DNA of 64,000 bases from an uncultured Chloroflexus sp. (GTDB lineage Bacteria > Chloroflexota > Chloroflexia > Chloroflexales > Chloroflexaceae): NCBI RefSeq assembly GCF_937951745.1, contig NZ_CALFBQ010000014.1, positions 1-64,000 of the forward strand, read 5' to 3'. The notes under the pieces are model-generated. The model made no database searches, was not told the DNA's origin, and was given only the letters and a program-made list of their open reading frames with translations. Both the position numbers and the translations under genes were made by a program. This document shows, one piece after another, positions 9,482 to 19,129 of the stretch. Every line of letters starts with the position of its first letter. The first letter of the stretch is position 1.

Positions 9482-9990
9482 AACTTCACGATTTGCGCCC
9501 CGCCGAGGGTTCGCGCCGCAAGAGCAAGCGCATCGGTCGCGGCCACGGCTCGGGCAAAGGTAAGACCGGCGGTAAGGGTATGATGGGCCAGAAGGCTCGT
9601 AGTGGGCCCGGTCCTTACCGCACATTTGAGGGCGGCCAGAACCGGCTGGTGAAGCGCATGCCATTCAAGCGCGGCTTCACTAACAAGTTCCGCGTTGAGT
9701 ATGAAGTGGTGAATATTGGCAGCCTTGCTGATTGGCCGGTTGAGCTGGAAGTGACGCCGGAGTCGCTATTGCATCGCCGGCTGGTGCGCCGCAAGAAGAT
9801 GCCGATCAAGATTCTCGGTGACGGCGAATTGAGCCAGCCGTTGGTGATCAAGGCGCATAAATTTTCGGCCAGCGCCCGCCAGAAGATCGAGGCTGCCGGC
9901 GGAAAGGCGATCGATCTGACGTGGGTCATCGAGCGCCCCTCACGCTCGCGCGGGCCCAATCCGAGCATGCGCAAAGCTCTCCAATCGTAA
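9478..9990 (+). CDS. rplO: 50S ribosomal protein L15
   Basis: L15 (170 residues) is a late assembly protein of the large subunit. The Gly-rich basic stretch [25 protein letters not shown], here followed by the [16 protein letters not shown] motif, is characteristic. The C-terminal [19 protein letters not shown] is about 20 residues longer than in many homologues. Confidence 0.96.
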
Positions 9991-10044
9991 TCGGTCAGCG
10001 CGGCGAGAACCTTGTCGTTCTCGCCGCCCACAGGAAGCATCACC

Positions 10045-11397
10045 ATGCTGCAGGCTGTACTTCGCGCTATTCAGTTGCCTGATCTCCGGCGCCGCATCCT
10101 CTTTACAATTGGGATGCTGTTTCTGTTTCGCCTGATCGCGCATATTCCGGTGCCCAACATCAACCCGGTAACGCTCGAGCAGTTACGGCAGGCGCTGGCA
10201 ACCAACCAACTAGCCCAGTTGCTCAATCTGTTTGCCGGCGGCGCGCTAGAAAACTTTTCCGTGGCGGCAATGGGAGTGTACCCGTATATCACCGCCCAAA
10301 TTATCATGCAGTTGCTGCAACCGCTAATTCCCGCGCTGCAAGAATTGCAGAAAGAGGGCGAACAGGGCCGCCTGCGCCTCAACCGCTACCAGTTGTGGCT
10401 GACCATTCCGCTAGCGTACCTGCAAGCCTACGGCCAAACGCTGACCCTTGAGCGCACGATTAACCCGAACAATGATCCGATTCAGTCATTGTTCCGGACC
10501 CCGTTTGATTTAGGGGCGAATTTCTTGCCGACGTTCACCGTGCTTACCACGATGGTCGCCGGCACGATGTTGCTGATTTGGCTCGGTGAACAGATCAACG
10601 AACGTGGGATCGGCAACGGTATTTCGATTATCATCTTCGGCGGCATTGTTTCGCGATTGCCCGGCTTGATCATTCAGGGCTTCCAGATCAGCCAAGCCGG
10701 TGATTTCAGCACTATTCTTGGCCTGATCGGCTTTATTGCCATTGCCCTGCTGACGATCGTCGGTATTGTGTTGATCCAAGAAGGCCAGCGCCGTATTCGG
10801 GTGCAATATGCGCGGCGGGTGCGCGGGAACAAAGTCTATGGCGGCCAGAGCAGCTTCATTCCGCTGAAGGTGAATTCGGCCGGCATGATCCCGTTGATCT
10901 TCGCGCAAAGCATTATTATCTTCCCCGGCATCGTCGCGTCGTGGTTCTACCGGCCCGGCGCTGAAGGGATCGGGAATGCGATCGCTGGCTTCTTCTACAA
11001 CACGTTCAATCCAACCGGGCAAGGTGGCGGGATCGTCTACATGACGCTCCTCTTCTTATTGACGGTTGGGTTTACCTATTTCTACACAGTGGTAATCTTC
11101 GCCCAGCAAGATCTCGCCGAGAACTTGCAGCGCAATGGTGGGTTCATCCCCGGCATTCGCCCCGGCAAGAAGACGGAGGAGTATCTGATGAAGGTACTTA
11201 ACCGGATCACCCTCGCCGGCGCGCTCTTCCTTGGCTTGATCGCAGTGTTGCCCTTCCTTACCCAGTCAATTACTGGTGTGCAAATTGGGCTAGGTAGCAC
11301 TGCGCTGCTGATTGTGGTCGGTGTGGCAGTCGATACCATGCGCCAGCTTGAGGCGCAGTTGATTATGCGCGACTACGAGGGTTTTTTGACCCGGTAG
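10045..11397 (+). CDS. secY: protein translocase channel subunit SecY
   Basis: SecY is the ten-helix membrane channel for Sec-dependent export. The 450-residue product has the conserved start (LPDLRRRILFTIGMLFLFRLIAHIPVPN), plug and helix 2 region (GALENFSVAAMGVYPYITAQIIMQLL), the cytosolic loop GQSSFIPLKVNSAGMIPLIFA and the basic RPGKKTEEYL loop. ATG 10045 is chosen because AGGAAG lies at good spacing. A GTG at 10012 would add eleven atypical residues. Confidence 0.97.
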   Translation: MLQAVLRAIQLPDLRRRILFTIGMLFLFRLIAHIPVPNINPVTLEQLRQALATNQLAQLLNLFAGGALENFSVAAMGVYPYITAQIIMQLLQPLIPALQELQKEGEQGRLRLNRYQLWLTIPLAYLQAYGQTLTLERTINPNNDPIQSLFRTPFDLGANFLPTFTVLTTMVAGTMLLIWLGEQINERGIGNGISIIIFGGIVSRLPGLIIQGFQISQAGDFSTILGLIGFIAIALLTIVGIVLIQEGQRRIRVQYARRVRGNKVYGGQSSFIPLKVNSAGMIPLIFAQSIIIFPGIVASWFYRPGAEGIGNAIAGFFYNTFNPTGQGGGIVYMTLLFLLTVGFTYFYTVVIFAQQDLAENLQRNGGFIPGIRPGKKTEEYLMKVLNRITLAGALFLGLIAVLPFLTQSITGVQIGLGSTALLIVVGVAVDTMRQLEAQLIMRDYEGFLTR

Positions 11398-11542
11398 GCG
11401 TTGCACACGAACGGCAAAAAGTGTAGTACAATACAAGTCGTTGCTCGCCGGCATGCCGGTTGGGCAGCGTCTTTGTGAGACAGGCAGACGGTCATACCGT
11501 GCAGCGTCCTGTACGGTTCTGAAAATGAGCGAGCGCCGAGTC

Positions 11543-12211
11543 ATGACCAACGTTATCTTGTTAGGACCGCCGGGGGCCGGCAAAGGCACACAGGCAAAAA
11601 CCCTCGCTGATCGGACTGGTTTGACCCATGTCGCCAGCGGCGATCTCTTTCGCGCCGCGTTGCGTGAAGGAACCGAATTGGGCATGCTGGCAAAGTCCTA
11701 TATGGATCGCGGTGAATTGGTACCAGATGAGGTTGTGATTCGGATGATTCTCGAGCGCATCCGGCAGCCGGATTGCGCCTCCGGTGTCATCTTCGACGGT
11801 TTCCCGCGGACCCAAGATCAAGCGCGGGCGCTCGAAGAAGCGCTCGTGGGTGACGGTGCTCGCATCGACGCCGTGCTCTTTTTGGCCGTGCCACAAGACG
11901 TGCTGCTGCGCCGAATTGCCGGTCGGCAGACGTGCCGCACTTGCGGCGCCATCTTCAACATCTATTATTTTCCGTCGCACCGACCGGGTATCTGCGACGC
12001 CTGCGGCGGCAAACTCTATCAACGGAGCGATGATTCGATCGAGACGGCGCAGCACCGGCTGGATGTCTACTTCGCCCAAACAATGCCGCTGATTGAGTAT
12101 TATCAGCGACAGGGCATCCTGCATGAGATCGATGGTCAACGTGAGATCGCGCTCGTGACAGAGGCAATGCTGAAAGCGCTGAGCCCGTATCTGGCGCCGG
12201 CGCAGCCGTAG
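11543..12211 (+). CDS. adk: adenylate kinase, zinc-LID type
   Basis: This enzyme interconverts AMP, ADP and ATP. The 222-residue product begins with the P-loop GPPGAGKGTQAKTL and has the FDGFPRTQDQA AMP-site motif. Its LID carries four Cys (CRTC at the start, CDAC about 26 residues on), the zinc-stabilised form. ATG 11543 gives the standard TNVILLGPPG start. ATG 11525 is an in-frame alternative (SERRV added). The usual secY-map-infA order lacks map (methionine aminopeptidase) here. Confidence 0.95.
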   Translation: MTNVILLGPPGAGKGTQAKTLADRTGLTHVASGDLFRAALREGTELGMLAKSYMDRGELVPDEVVIRMILERIRQPDCASGVIFDGFPRTQDQARALEEALVGDGARIDAVLFLAVPQDVLLRRIAGRQTCRTCGAIFNIYYFPSHRPGICDACGGKLYQRSDDSIETAQHRLDVYFAQTMPLIEYYQRQGILHEIDGQREIALVTEAMLKALSPYLAPAQP

Positions 12212-12223
12212 GTTAGGAGGGAT

Positions 12224-12445
12224 ATGTCGAAGAAGAAGGACGTGATCGAGATGGAGGGCACGATCACCGAGCCATTGCCCAATGCAATGTTCCGGGTGCA
12301 GCTCGATAACGGGCATGAAGTGCTCGCTCACATCTCGGGCAAGATGCGGATGAATTACATCCGGATCTTGAAGGGTGACCGGGTGCTGGTCGAGCTGTCG
12401 CCGTATGACCTGACCCGGGGACGCATTACGTATCGCTATAAGTAG
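12224..12445 (+). CDS. infA: translation initiation factor IF-1
   Basis: IF-1 is a 73-residue OB-fold protein that blocks the ribosomal A site during initiation. [40 protein letters not shown] and the end [11 protein letters not shown] are standard. A strong AGGAGGG site lies upstream, 12 bases after adk. Confidence 0.98.
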   Translation: MSKKKDVIEMEGTITEPLPNAMFRVQLDNGHEVLAHISGKMRMNYIRILKGDRVLVELSPYDLTRGRITYRYK

Positions 12446-12492
12446 GGGGCGCGACGCAGCACGGCGGCGTCCGCCGCCGCAAGGAGGCTGAA

Positions 12493-12609
12493 ATGAAAGT
12501 GCGAGCGTCGGTAAAGCCGCGCTGCGAGTATTGCAAGGTGATTAAGCGCAAGGGCGTGATCCGGGTGATCTGCTCACGCACACCGAAGCATAAACAGCGG
12601 CAAGGATAA
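12493..12609 (+). CDS. rpmJ: 50S ribosomal protein L36
   Basis: This small gene encodes 38 residues beginning [14 protein letters not shown] and ending PKHKQRQG. The zinc ligands are Cys11, Cys14, Cys27 and His33, so this is the zinc-binding form. AAGGAGG lies five bases ahead of the ATG. Its place between infA and rpsM is the normal one. Because it is so short it is easily missed by length-limited gene callers. Confidence 0.96.
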   Translation: MKVRASVKPRCEYCKVIKRKGVIRVICSRTPKHKQRQG

Positions 12610-12703
12610 CGGTAGGCAATATCCGCCCGCTCTGACGGGCCGAGAAGACGCTCCGCCAGCCGCATTCGGTTGGCGGAACCTATCAGTAGCGAAGAGGACA
12701 GGC

Positions 12704-13084
12704 ATGGCACGTATCGCCGGGGTTGATATTCCCCGCAACAAAAAGATCGAGATTGCGATCACCTACATCTATGGGATCGGACGCTCGAATGGCATGGACA
12801 TTCTGCGCAAGGCGAATGTAAATCCCGAGCGCCGAGTACGTGATCTAACCGAGGAAGAGGTTGGCCGGATTCGCGAGATTGTCGATCGCGAGTATCGGGT
12901 CGAGGGTGATTTGCGCCGCGAGGTGCAGTTGAATATCAAGCGCCTGATGGATATTGGTTGTTACCGTGGGCTGCGCCACCGCCGCGGTATGCCGGTGCGT
13001 GGCCAGCGCACGCGCACCAATGCCCGCACTCGCCGCGGGCGGCGCGGTCAGGCGATCGGTATCAAGAAGAAGACCAAGAAGTAG
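12704..13084 (+). CDS. rpsM: 30S ribosomal protein S13
   Basis: S13 (126 residues) contacts P-site tRNA and bridges to the 50S subunit. [25 protein letters not shown] and the C-terminal [14 protein letters not shown] tail are diagnostic. It begins the alpha-type gene group rpsM-rpsK-rpsD-rpoA-rplQ. Confidence 0.98.
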   Translation: MARIAGVDIPRNKKIEIAITYIYGIGRSNGMDILRKANVNPERRVRDLTEEEVGRIREIVDREYRVEGDLRREVQLNIKRLMDIGCYRGLRHRRGMPVRGQRTRTNARTRRGRRGQAIGIKKKTKK

Positions 13085-13103
13085 TTGTAATAAGGAGTGA
13101 GGC

Positions 13104-13517
13104 ATGCCCGCCAAGGGAAAAGCGACCACGACGACGGCACGCCAGCGTGGCAAGCGCCGCGAACGCAAGAATGTGCCGCGGGGTCAGGCGCATATTCAGA
13201 GCACGTTTAATAATACGATCGTGACGATTACCGATCCACAGGGCGCCGTGATATGTTGGGCAAGCGCCGGCCAGAGCGGTTTCAAAGGCTCGCGCAAGAG
13301 CACCCCCTACGCTGCGCAGGTGGCTGCCGAGAACGCCGCCCGTAAGGCGATGGAAAATGGCATGCGGTCGGTTGAGGTGTTTGTGAAGGGTCCCGGCGCT
13401 GGCCGCGAGGCCGCGATCCGGTCGTTGCAGGCCGCCGGTTTGCAGATCACGGCGATTACCGATGTGACGCCAATTCCGCACAACGGCTGCCGCCCGCCCA
13501 AGCGCCGCCGCGTGTAA
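13104..13517 (+). CDS. rpsK: 30S ribosomal protein S11
   Basis: S11 (137 residues) lies on the 30S platform near the mRNA exit. The [21 protein letters not shown] segment, the [15 protein letters not shown]-like segment and the end [16 protein letters not shown] are conserved. AAGGAG precedes the ATG. The Lys/Arg-rich N-terminal 30 residues are somewhat extended. Confidence 0.97.
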   Translation: MPAKGKATTTTARQRGKRRERKNVPRGQAHIQSTFNNTIVTITDPQGAVICWASAGQSGFKGSRKSTPYAAQVAAENAARKAMENGMRSVEVFVKGPGAGREAAIRSLQAAGLQITAITDVTPIPHNGCRPPKRRRV

Positions 13518-13562
13518 GCGCAACCGTTCGGAGACGGGTAGCGAAAGGGTACTAGTTTTGTA

Positions 13563-13692
13563 CTGTGAGACGACCGCAATTGGAACCGGAGGGCATCGTT
13601 CCCGGACGCCCACTGCGGTGGTGCGTGCAAGCAGCAGCACCGGCGCCCATCTCACAGGTGTGAAAAGCGGAACGCAGCGTTTCCCTGCGTTC
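13563..13692 (+). promoter_or_regulatory. structured leader ahead of rpsD
   Basis: The 203-base spacer before rpsD has nested complementarity. CTGTGAG (13563-13569) pairs with CTCACAG (13651-13657), ACCGCA (13573-13578) with TGCGGT (13614-13619), and GGGC (13591-13594) with GCCC (13608-13611). A separate hairpin, GAACGCAG/CTGCGTTC (13670-13692), ends 28 bases before the rpsD ATG. S4 is an autogenous repressor in both E. coli and Bacillus, so an S4-binding leader is a reasonable inference. Confidence 0.5.
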
Positions 13693-13720
13693 GTGATATT
13701 GACAAAGGATAAGGAAGACT

Positions 13721-14341
13721 ATGGCGCGATACACAGGCCCCGTCGGTAAGGTGAGCCGACGGCTGGGGATTGGAATCACCGAAAAAGGACAGCGCATTCT
13801 GAACAAGCGGTCGGATCCGCCGGGGCAGCACGGTGCTGCAGCCCGTCGCCGGCAGTTGTCCGACTATGGTATGCAGTTGCGCGAAAAGCAGAAAGCAAAG
13901 TTTCTGTATGGCGTCCTCGAGCGCCAGTTCCGCCGTCTATTCGAGCAGGCGTCGCGCCGCAGCGGCGTGACCGGTGAGTACCTGCTGAGCTTGCTCGAGC
14001 GCCGGCTCGATAATGTGGTGTACCGGCTTGGGTTTGCCACGACGCGCGCACAGGCTCGCCAATTGGTGAATCACGGGCATATCGTTGTTGATGGTCGCAA
14101 GACAAATATCCCGTCGTATACCGTGAAGGTTGGGCAAGTGATCGCGGTACGCCCACAGAGCCGCAGCCGCACTTATTTCAAGAATCTGGTCGATAGCGGC
14201 GTGCTGAACAAGCACCGCGCCCCCGAATGGCTCCGGCTGAATGCCGCCGACCTTTCGGGCACAGTGGTTTCGCTGCCACGCCGTGAAGATGCTGAGGCCG
14301 GGATCAACGAGCAGTTGATCGTCGAGTTCTATAGCCGGTAG
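13721..14341 (+). CDS. rpsD: 30S ribosomal protein S4 (C-minus type)
   Basis: S4 (206 residues) nucleates 30S assembly. The N-terminus ([18 protein letters not shown]) has no zinc-binding Cys cluster, so this is the C-minus form. The [17 protein letters not shown] segment and the S4 RNA-binding domain ([34 protein letters not shown]) are clear. An AAGGAAG site precedes the ATG. Confidence 0.97.
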   Translation: MARYTGPVGKVSRRLGIGITEKGQRILNKRSDPPGQHGAAARRRQLSDYGMQLREKQKAKFLYGVLERQFRRLFEQASRRSGVTGEYLLSLLERRLDNVVYRLGFATTRAQARQLVNHGHIVVDGRKTNIPSYTVKVGQVIAVRPQSRSRTYFKNLVDSGVLNKHRAPEWLRLNAADLSGTVVSLPRREDAEAGINEQLIVEFYSR

Positions 14342-14385
14342 TAGCTCCCGTCTGCGGGATGCAAACGAAGAAATGGGAGGCAGCC

Positions 14386-15339
14386 GTGCTCGATATCGCT
14401 CAACCAAAGATCGAGGTTGTTGAGACAACCGAGACCTTTGGGCGCTTTAAAATCGAGCCGCTCGATCCGGGCTATGGACACACGCTCGGTAACGCGCTGC
14501 GGCGCGTCCTGCTTACAGCCATTCCCGGATCGGCGATGACACATGTGCGCATTGCCGGTGTCTATCAGGAGAGCGATACCATCCCCGGTGTGACCGAGGA
14601 TGTGGTCGAGATCATTTTGAACCTGAAAGGCATCCATCTGCGTGGCCGCCACGAAGGTACGGCAACCGCGACGATTCGGAAGCAGGGGCCGGGAATAGTG
14701 ACGGCAGCCGATCTGGTCTTGCCAGAGGGGCTGGTGGTCGTCGATCCTGATCACTATATCTGCACCCTCGAACACGCGCAGGCGCAGTTTGAGTTGGTGG
14801 CGACGATTGAGCGCGGTCGCGGCTATCTGTCGGCTGATCAGCGCGGGATTCTCCCGCTGGGTGAGATTCCGATCGACGCGATCTTTACGCCGGTGCCACG
14901 GGTGAACTATGTGGTGGAAAACACCCGTATCGGCCAAGCTACGGACTTCGACCGCCTGATTCTTGAGGTGTGGACCAACGGCACCGTGCGACCGGTCGAT
15001 GCGCTCGACTATGCGGCTCGGGTGTTGGTGCATTATAACACGACAATCGCGAATTTCAACCGGCTGGCCGCTGAACCGGAATCCCAGCCCGAAACGAATG
15101 GGTTGGAGATTCCAGCGAACGTCTATGACACGTCGATCGAGACGTTGGAACTTTCGACCCGCACGTATAACTGCCTGAAGCGGGCCGAAATCACCAAGAT
15201 CGGTCAGGTGTTGCAGATGGATGAGAAGGCACTCTTGTCGGTGCGTAATCTCGGCCAGAAATCGATGGAAGAGATTCGCGATAAATTGATTGAACGGGGT
15301 TATATTCCGCGATTGCCTGCGAATGGGGCGTCGCGCTAA
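14386..15339 (+). CDS. rpoA: RNA polymerase alpha subunit
   Basis: Alpha (317 residues) forms the dimer that seeds RNA polymerase and contacts promoter UP elements and activators. The N-terminal domain has GYGHTLGNALRRVLLTAIPGSA and GEIPIDAIFTPVPRVNYVVE. After an acidic/Gln linker near residue 240, the C-terminal domain shows the helix-hairpin-helix core LLSVRNLGQKSMEEI. GTG 14386 is preferred because GGGAGG (14375-14380) is five bases upstream; ATG 14359 lacks such a site. Confidence 0.96.
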   Translation: MLDIAQPKIEVVETTETFGRFKIEPLDPGYGHTLGNALRRVLLTAIPGSAMTHVRIAGVYQESDTIPGVTEDVVEIILNLKGIHLRGRHEGTATATIRKQGPGIVTAADLVLPEGLVVVDPDHYICTLEHAQAQFELVATIERGRGYLSADQRGILPLGEIPIDAIFTPVPRVNYVVENTRIGQATDFDRLILEVWTNGTVRPVDALDYAARVLVHYNTTIANFNRLAAEPESQPETNGLEIPANVYDTSIETLELSTRTYNCLKRAEITKIGQVLQMDEKALLSVRNLGQKSMEEIRDKLIERGYIPRLPANGASR

Positions 15340-15351
15340 GAGGATACGACC

Positions 15352-15702
15352 ATGCGACATCGACATGCCGGAAAGTTGCTGGGGCGGTCGTATGAGCACC
15401 GCAAGGCGCTTTACCGTAACCTTATGATCGCCCTAATTGAGCACAAGAAGATTAAGACGACGCTGGCCAAGGCGCGCGCGGTCCAGCCTGAAATTGAACA
15501 CCTGCTCTCGATTGCGCGCGAGGACACGCCGCATGCGCGCCGGATGGCGCTCTCGAAGCTGGCCAGCAAGGACGCGATGCGCAAGCTGTTTACCTTTGCG
15601 CCGACCACTTACGGCGGGCGCAATGGTGGCTACACGCGGATCACTAAGCTCGGCCCGCGTCGCGGCGATGGGGCTGAAATGGCTTTGATCGAGTTGGTCT
15701 GA
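15352..15702 (+). CDS. rplQ: 50S ribosomal protein L17
   Basis: L17 (116 residues) is a tunnel-exit protein. [30 protein letters not shown] matches the family start, and the [11 protein letters not shown]-like middle appears here as [15 protein letters not shown]. An AGAGGAT site precedes the ATG. Its TGA overlaps the truA ATG by one base. Confidence 0.97.
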   Translation: MRHRHAGKLLGRSYEHRKALYRNLMIALIEHKKIKTTLAKARAVQPEIEHLLSIAREDTPHARRMALSKLASKDAMRKLFTFAPTTYGGRNGGYTRITKLGPRRGDGAEMALIELV

Positions 15703-16538
15703 TGCGGACGATTGCGCTGCTGCTAGCCTATGACGGCGCCGATTTCGCCGGCTCGCAGTGGCAAACCGACATTCGCACGGTGCAAGGCGCGCTCGAATCG
15801 GCATGGGAGGCGCTTACGCAGGAGCAACGCCGGATAGTGTTGGCTGGACGCACCGATGCCGGTGTTCACGCCTCTGGGCAGGTGGCGCATGTGCAGACGG
15901 CAACCCGCCATTCGCTCGCTACGATCTGGCGTGGCCTGAATGCGCATCTGCCAACCGATCTGACGGTACAGAATGTCGGTGAAGCGACTCGCGATTTTCA
16001 CGCGCGCTTTAGCGCTCTTCAGCGTGAATATCGCTACCTGATCGAGTGTGCGCCGGCGCCATTGCCGCAACTCCGCCATCAGGCGCTGCATTACGCAGGG
16101 ACGCTTGATGTATCGGCAATGACCGCAGCGCTCAGGCTACTGGAGGGAACGCATGATTTTGCCGCCTTCACGACGGCAACGCCAACCCAACGCTCGACTG
16201 TACGGACGATTCATTGGACCCGGATCGTCGAGCGGGAGTGGTTTGACCGGCGGTTATTAGCCATCGAGCTAGCGGCAAATGCATTCCTGCAACATATGGT
16301 GCGGATGATCGTCGGCACGCTCCTGCTCGTTGGGCGTGGGCGGATGAACGTCGATCAGTTTGGTGAGGTATTGGTCAGCCGAGATCGCCGGCTGGCCGGG
16401 CCAACCGCCCCAGCGCACGGGTTGACGCTCACGGCGGTACGCTATCCGCCCGGCCTTATTCGCTGGGCTGAACCATTGGAACGGCAAAATGGCACGACGA
16501 AGGTCCAACAGCCTTCGTCCTACGTACACGAGGAATAG
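15702..16538 (+). CDS. truA: tRNA pseudouridine(38-40) synthase TruA
   Basis: TruA makes pseudouridine at positions 38-40 of the tRNA anticodon arm. The 278-residue protein has the catalytic loop [16 protein letters not shown] with the nucleophile at about Asp52, the [13 protein letters not shown] segment and the [19 protein letters not shown] motif near the C-terminus. It sits between rplQ and rplM, the common bacterial arrangement. The last 20 residues are Gln/Thr-rich and variable. Confidence 0.95.
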   Translation: MRTIALLLAYDGADFAGSQWQTDIRTVQGALESAWEALTQEQRRIVLAGRTDAGVHASGQVAHVQTATRHSLATIWRGLNAHLPTDLTVQNVGEATRDFHARFSALQREYRYLIECAPAPLPQLRHQALHYAGTLDVSAMTAALRLLEGTHDFAAFTTATPTQRSTVRTIHWTRIVEREWFDRRLLAIELAANAFLQHMVRMIVGTLLLVGRGRMNVDQFGEVLVSRDRRLAGPTAPAHGLTLTAVRYPPGLIRWAEPLERQNGTTKVQQPSSYVHEE

Positions 16539-16543
16539 GTGCG

Positions 16544-16975
16544 GTGAAGACCTATCATCAGAAACCGTCAGAAGTGCAGCGCGACTGGTACGTCATTGAT
16601 GCGAGCGGGAAGGTGCTCGGCCGGTTGGCGACGCAGATCAGTACGCTGCTGCGCGGCAAGCACAAACCAACGTATACCCCGTCGATTGACGGCGGTGATT
16701 TCGTGATTGTGGTTAACGCCGAGAAGATCGTATTGACTGGGCGCAAACCGGATCAGAAGATCTACTATCGGCACACTGGGTATCCGGGTGGCATTAAGGC
16801 CACACCGTACAAGATGATGCTGGCCAAGCATCCGGATCGTATCTTGCGTCTTGCCGTCAAGCGGATGCTGCCGAAGAACCGGATGGGCCGCCGGTTACTG
16901 ACCAAACTGCGCATCTACGCTGGGCCGAACCACCCACATGCTGCGCAGCAGCCCAAGCCTTACATCCCGCGCTAG
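16544..16975 (+). CDS. rplM: 50S ribosomal protein L13
   Basis: L13 (143 residues) is an early assembly protein. It starts at GTG 16544, five bases after truA. The [30 protein letters not shown] block and the [32 protein letters not shown] block are diagnostic. It normally pairs with rpsI, which follows. Confidence 0.97.
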   Translation: MKTYHQKPSEVQRDWYVIDASGKVLGRLATQISTLLRGKHKPTYTPSIDGGDFVIVVNAEKIVLTGRKPDQKIYYRHTGYPGGIKATPYKMMLAKHPDRILRLAVKRMLPKNRMGRRLLTKLRIYAGPNHPHAAQQPKPYIPR

Positions 16976-17068
16976 CGCAGCGTGGACCGTTGTTATTGCA
17001 AACTCGCGCCCTCGCGCGTTGATCACGAGCACGCGCCATACCCGGCGCACAGGTGGTGAGGAGAAGGA

Positions 17069-17467
17069 ATGGAAGCCAAGCGCTACTATCAGGGTACCGG
17101 CCGCCGCAAGACGGCGGTGGCGCGGGTACGCCTCTTCCCCGGCAGTGGGGATTTTATCGTCAACGGTAAGAAGCCGGAAGACTACTTCGGCAATCGCGAT
17201 CTGTTCCAGCACAACTTGCGGCTGCCGCTGGTGTTGACCAATCATCTCAACACGTTTAACGTCTTGGTGAAGGTCAAGGGGGGCGGCGTATCCGGGCAGG
17301 TTGGTGCGGTACGTCACGGCATTGCTCGCGCGCTGCTCGATTACGATAGCGAGCTGCGCCCAACGCTGAAGCAGGCTGGCCTGCTGACCCGCGACCCGCG
17401 CGCGAAAGAGCGGAAGAAGGTCGGTCTCAAGCGCGCGCGCAAGGCGCCTCAGTACACCAAGCGCTAA
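17069..17467 (+). CDS. rpsI: 30S ribosomal protein S9
   Basis: S9 (132 residues) ends in the basic tail [11 protein letters not shown], whose last residues reach the P-site t[25 protein letters not shown] and [18 protein letters not shown] are standard. A GAGGAGAAGG site precedes the ATG. A 93-base spacer separates it from rplM. Confidence 0.97.
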   Translation: MEAKRYYQGTGRRKTAVARVRLFPGSGDFIVNGKKPEDYFGNRDLFQHNLRLPLVLTNHLNTFNVLVKVKGGGVSGQVGAVRHGIARALLDYDSELRPTLKQAGLLTRDPRAKERKKVGLKRARKAPQYTKR

Positions 17468-17503
17468 CGCAGACACAAGCAATGATCGCAGCGATGCAAG
17501 CAG

Positions 17504-17531
17504 GCAGACGGTCCGCAACTCGGCCGTCTGC
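17504..17531 (+). terminator. weak hairpin after the rpsI gene
   Basis: GCAGACGG (17504-17511) pairs with CCGTCTGC (17524-17531) between rpsI and rsmD. There is no T-run after it, so any termination would be partial. It may mark the end of the long ribosomal transcript. Confidence 0.3.
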
Positions 17532-17560
17532 TATGCATTATCATTCACCGAGCAGTTGGC

Positions 17561-18139
17561 ATGCGCGTAATAACTGGAAAAGCGAAAGGGCATCGCCTGA
17601 AAGCGCCGAAAGGGCTTGGCACTCGGCCTATGCTGGATCGAGTCAAAGAGGCGCTTTTTTCCGTGCTGGAAGGGTACGGGTCGATTCGCGGCGCTGTACT
17701 TGACCTCTACGCCGGTACCGGATCGCTCGGGATTGAATGCTTGTCACGCGGAGCTGATAGCGCCGATTTTGTCGAGCGCAATGCGCACGTCTGCTCGATC
17801 ATCGCCGAGAACCTGCGCCATACTCGTTTTGATCAGCAAGCGCGTATCCATCACATGCCAGTTGATCGCTTTTTGCACCGTCAGCGCGGCGTTGGACGCT
17901 ATGATATAATCATTATGGACCCGCCGTATGCTGATCCAGCGATCGAGGCGACCATGCAGCTTGTCGCGAGCAGTGGCGTTGGCAAAGAGGGCAGTTTGCT
18001 AATCGTCGGGCATTCACCCCGTGTCGCGCTCGCCGATGCGTATCCCGGTCTGCACCGGATCAAGTTTCGCCGGCTGGGTGATTCCTGTTTTTCGATCTAC
18101 GAACTCACGACCACCGCTACGCCGGAACAAGAAGGGTAA
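17561..18139 (+). CDS. rsmD: 16S rRNA guanine(966)-N2 methyltransferase RsmD
   Basis: RsmD methylates G966 of 16S rRNA using S-adenosylmethionine. The 192-residue protein begins RVITGKAKGHRLKAPKGLGTRP, has the SAM-binding LDLYAGTGSLGIE motif and the base-flipping catalytic DPPY motif (IIIMDPPYADP). The gene immediately precedes coaD, a very widespread pairing. No good ribosome binding site is seen before the ATG, so the start is the best family match rather than certain. Confidence 0.93.
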   Translation: MRVITGKAKGHRLKAPKGLGTRPMLDRVKEALFSVLEGYGSIRGAVLDLYAGTGSLGIECLSRGADSADFVERNAHVCSIIAENLRHTRFDQQARIHHMPVDRFLHRQRGVGRYDIIIMDPPYADPAIEATMQLVASSGVGKEGSLLIVGHSPRVALADAYPGLHRIKFRRLGDSCFSIYELTTTATPEQEG

Positions 18140-18142
18140 GCC

Positions 18143-18628
18143 ATGCGCATCGCCATCTATCCCGGCAGTTTCGATCCGGTCACTTACGCTCACCTTGATA
18201 TCGCCCGCCGCGCCGCGCGTATCTTCGACCGGGTCATCATGGCCGTTTTCGATCGACCACAAAAGCGGCTGCTGTTTTCAACCGAAGAGCGCTTGCAATT
18301 GTTGCGAGCGACGACTGCTGACCTCGCCAATGTCGAAGCGATGAGCTACCACATCCTCACGGTTGAATTCGCGCGTGAGGTTGGCGCATGCGCAATCGTG
18401 CGCGGCCTGCGCGCCGGGAGCGATTTTGAAGCTGAGTTCCAGATGGCGCAGGTCAACCAGACGATCGATCCCGAGATCGAAGTGGTGGTGCTAATGGCCG
18501 GGCGGCCATTTGCGCATATCAGCTCGACGGCTGTACGCGAAATGGCTAGCCTAGGGCGCGATCCAGTGGAATTTGCACCACCGGTGGTCGTAGCGGCCTT
18601 ACGGGAAAAATTCGCGCAGAGGGGGTGA
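18143..18628 (+). CDS. coaD: phosphopantetheine adenylyltransferase
   Basis: CoaD makes dephospho-CoA from phosphopantetheine and ATP. The 161-residue length is typical. The nucleotidyltransferase motif reads [12 protein letters not shown]: the catalytic His is kept, but the Gly usually found before it (TxGH) is Ala. The [19 protein letters not shown] and [10 protein letters not shown] blocks are conserved. AAGGG lies upstream of the ATG. Confidence 0.95.
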   Translation: MRIAIYPGSFDPVTYAHLDIARRAARIFDRVIMAVFDRPQKRLLFSTEERLQLLRATTADLANVEAMSYHILTVEFAREVGACAIVRGLRAGSDFEAEFQMAQVNQTIDPEIEVVVLMAGRPFAHISSTAVREMASLGRDPVEFAPPVVVAALREKFAQRG

Positions 18629-19059
18629 TCGCCATCGAGCTGGATGATCTGATTGATGAATTGGAAGAGGTGATCGCTGCCGGGGTTCGCTTACCTCTCA
18701 GCGGCGGGCGCACGCTGATTGATGAAGGTCGCGTGCTCGAGATCATCGACCAGATGCGCACAGTCATTCCCGAAGAGATCCGGCGCGCCCGCCGGATTAT
18801 CGCCGAGCAAGAGCAATTGCTCGCTGCTGCACAGGCCCGCGTGCAAGAGGTGCTAAGCGAACGCGGTCTGTTGGCGGCTGTTGAAGCGGAGCGCGCGCGC
18901 TTGCTGCAACAGGCCGAACAGGAAGCCGCTGAGGTACGAGCTGGCGCTGACGCCTACGCTCGGCAAGTATTGGAAGAACTCGATGAGCGGCTGAGCAAGT
19001 TGCTCACGAGCGTTCGGAACGGCTTGCATGCGCTGGATGAGCGCCAACCGGGCGCTTGA
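18625..19059 (+). CDS. conserved coiled-coil protein of unknown function
   Basis: The 144-residue product is nearly all charged helix: an acidic start ([14 protein letters not shown]), then a long Glu/Arg/Gln/Ala stretch (about residues 45-135) typical of a coiled coil, resembling F-type ATP synthase b-subunit or DivIVA-like helices. It has no membrane segment. The GTG start overlaps the coaD stop by four bases. Short coiled-coil genes beside coaD are frequent in Gram-positive-related genomes, but no function can be assigned. Confidence 0.7.
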   Translation: MIAIELDDLIDELEEVIAAGVRLPLSGGRTLIDEGRVLEIIDQMRTVIPEEIRRARRIIAEQEQLLAAAQARVQEVLSERGLLAAVEAERARLLQQAEQEAAEVRAGADAYARQVLEELDERLSKLLTSVRNGLHALDERQPGA

Positions 19060-19085
19060 CAACCCGCCACTCTCTCGCCTATAAT
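19056..19085 (+). promoter_or_regulatory. sigma-70-type promoter for DUF177-rpmF
   Basis: TTGACA (19056-19061) and TATAAT (19080-19085), both perfect consensus, are 18 bases apart. The -35 overlaps the stop codon of the preceding gene. Transcription would start about 35 bases ahead of the DUF177 start. Confidence 0.85.
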
Positions 19086-19129
19086 TTGGCGCTTGTGGCG
19101 GGGCCAATGGCGCGCCACAGGTGAAAGTT

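Noticed and set aside
11401-11432. Promoter before adk (TTGCAC with TACAAT or TAGTAC)
   Set aside because: The better -10 hexamer is 20 bases from the -35 hexamer and the 17-base option has a poor -10.
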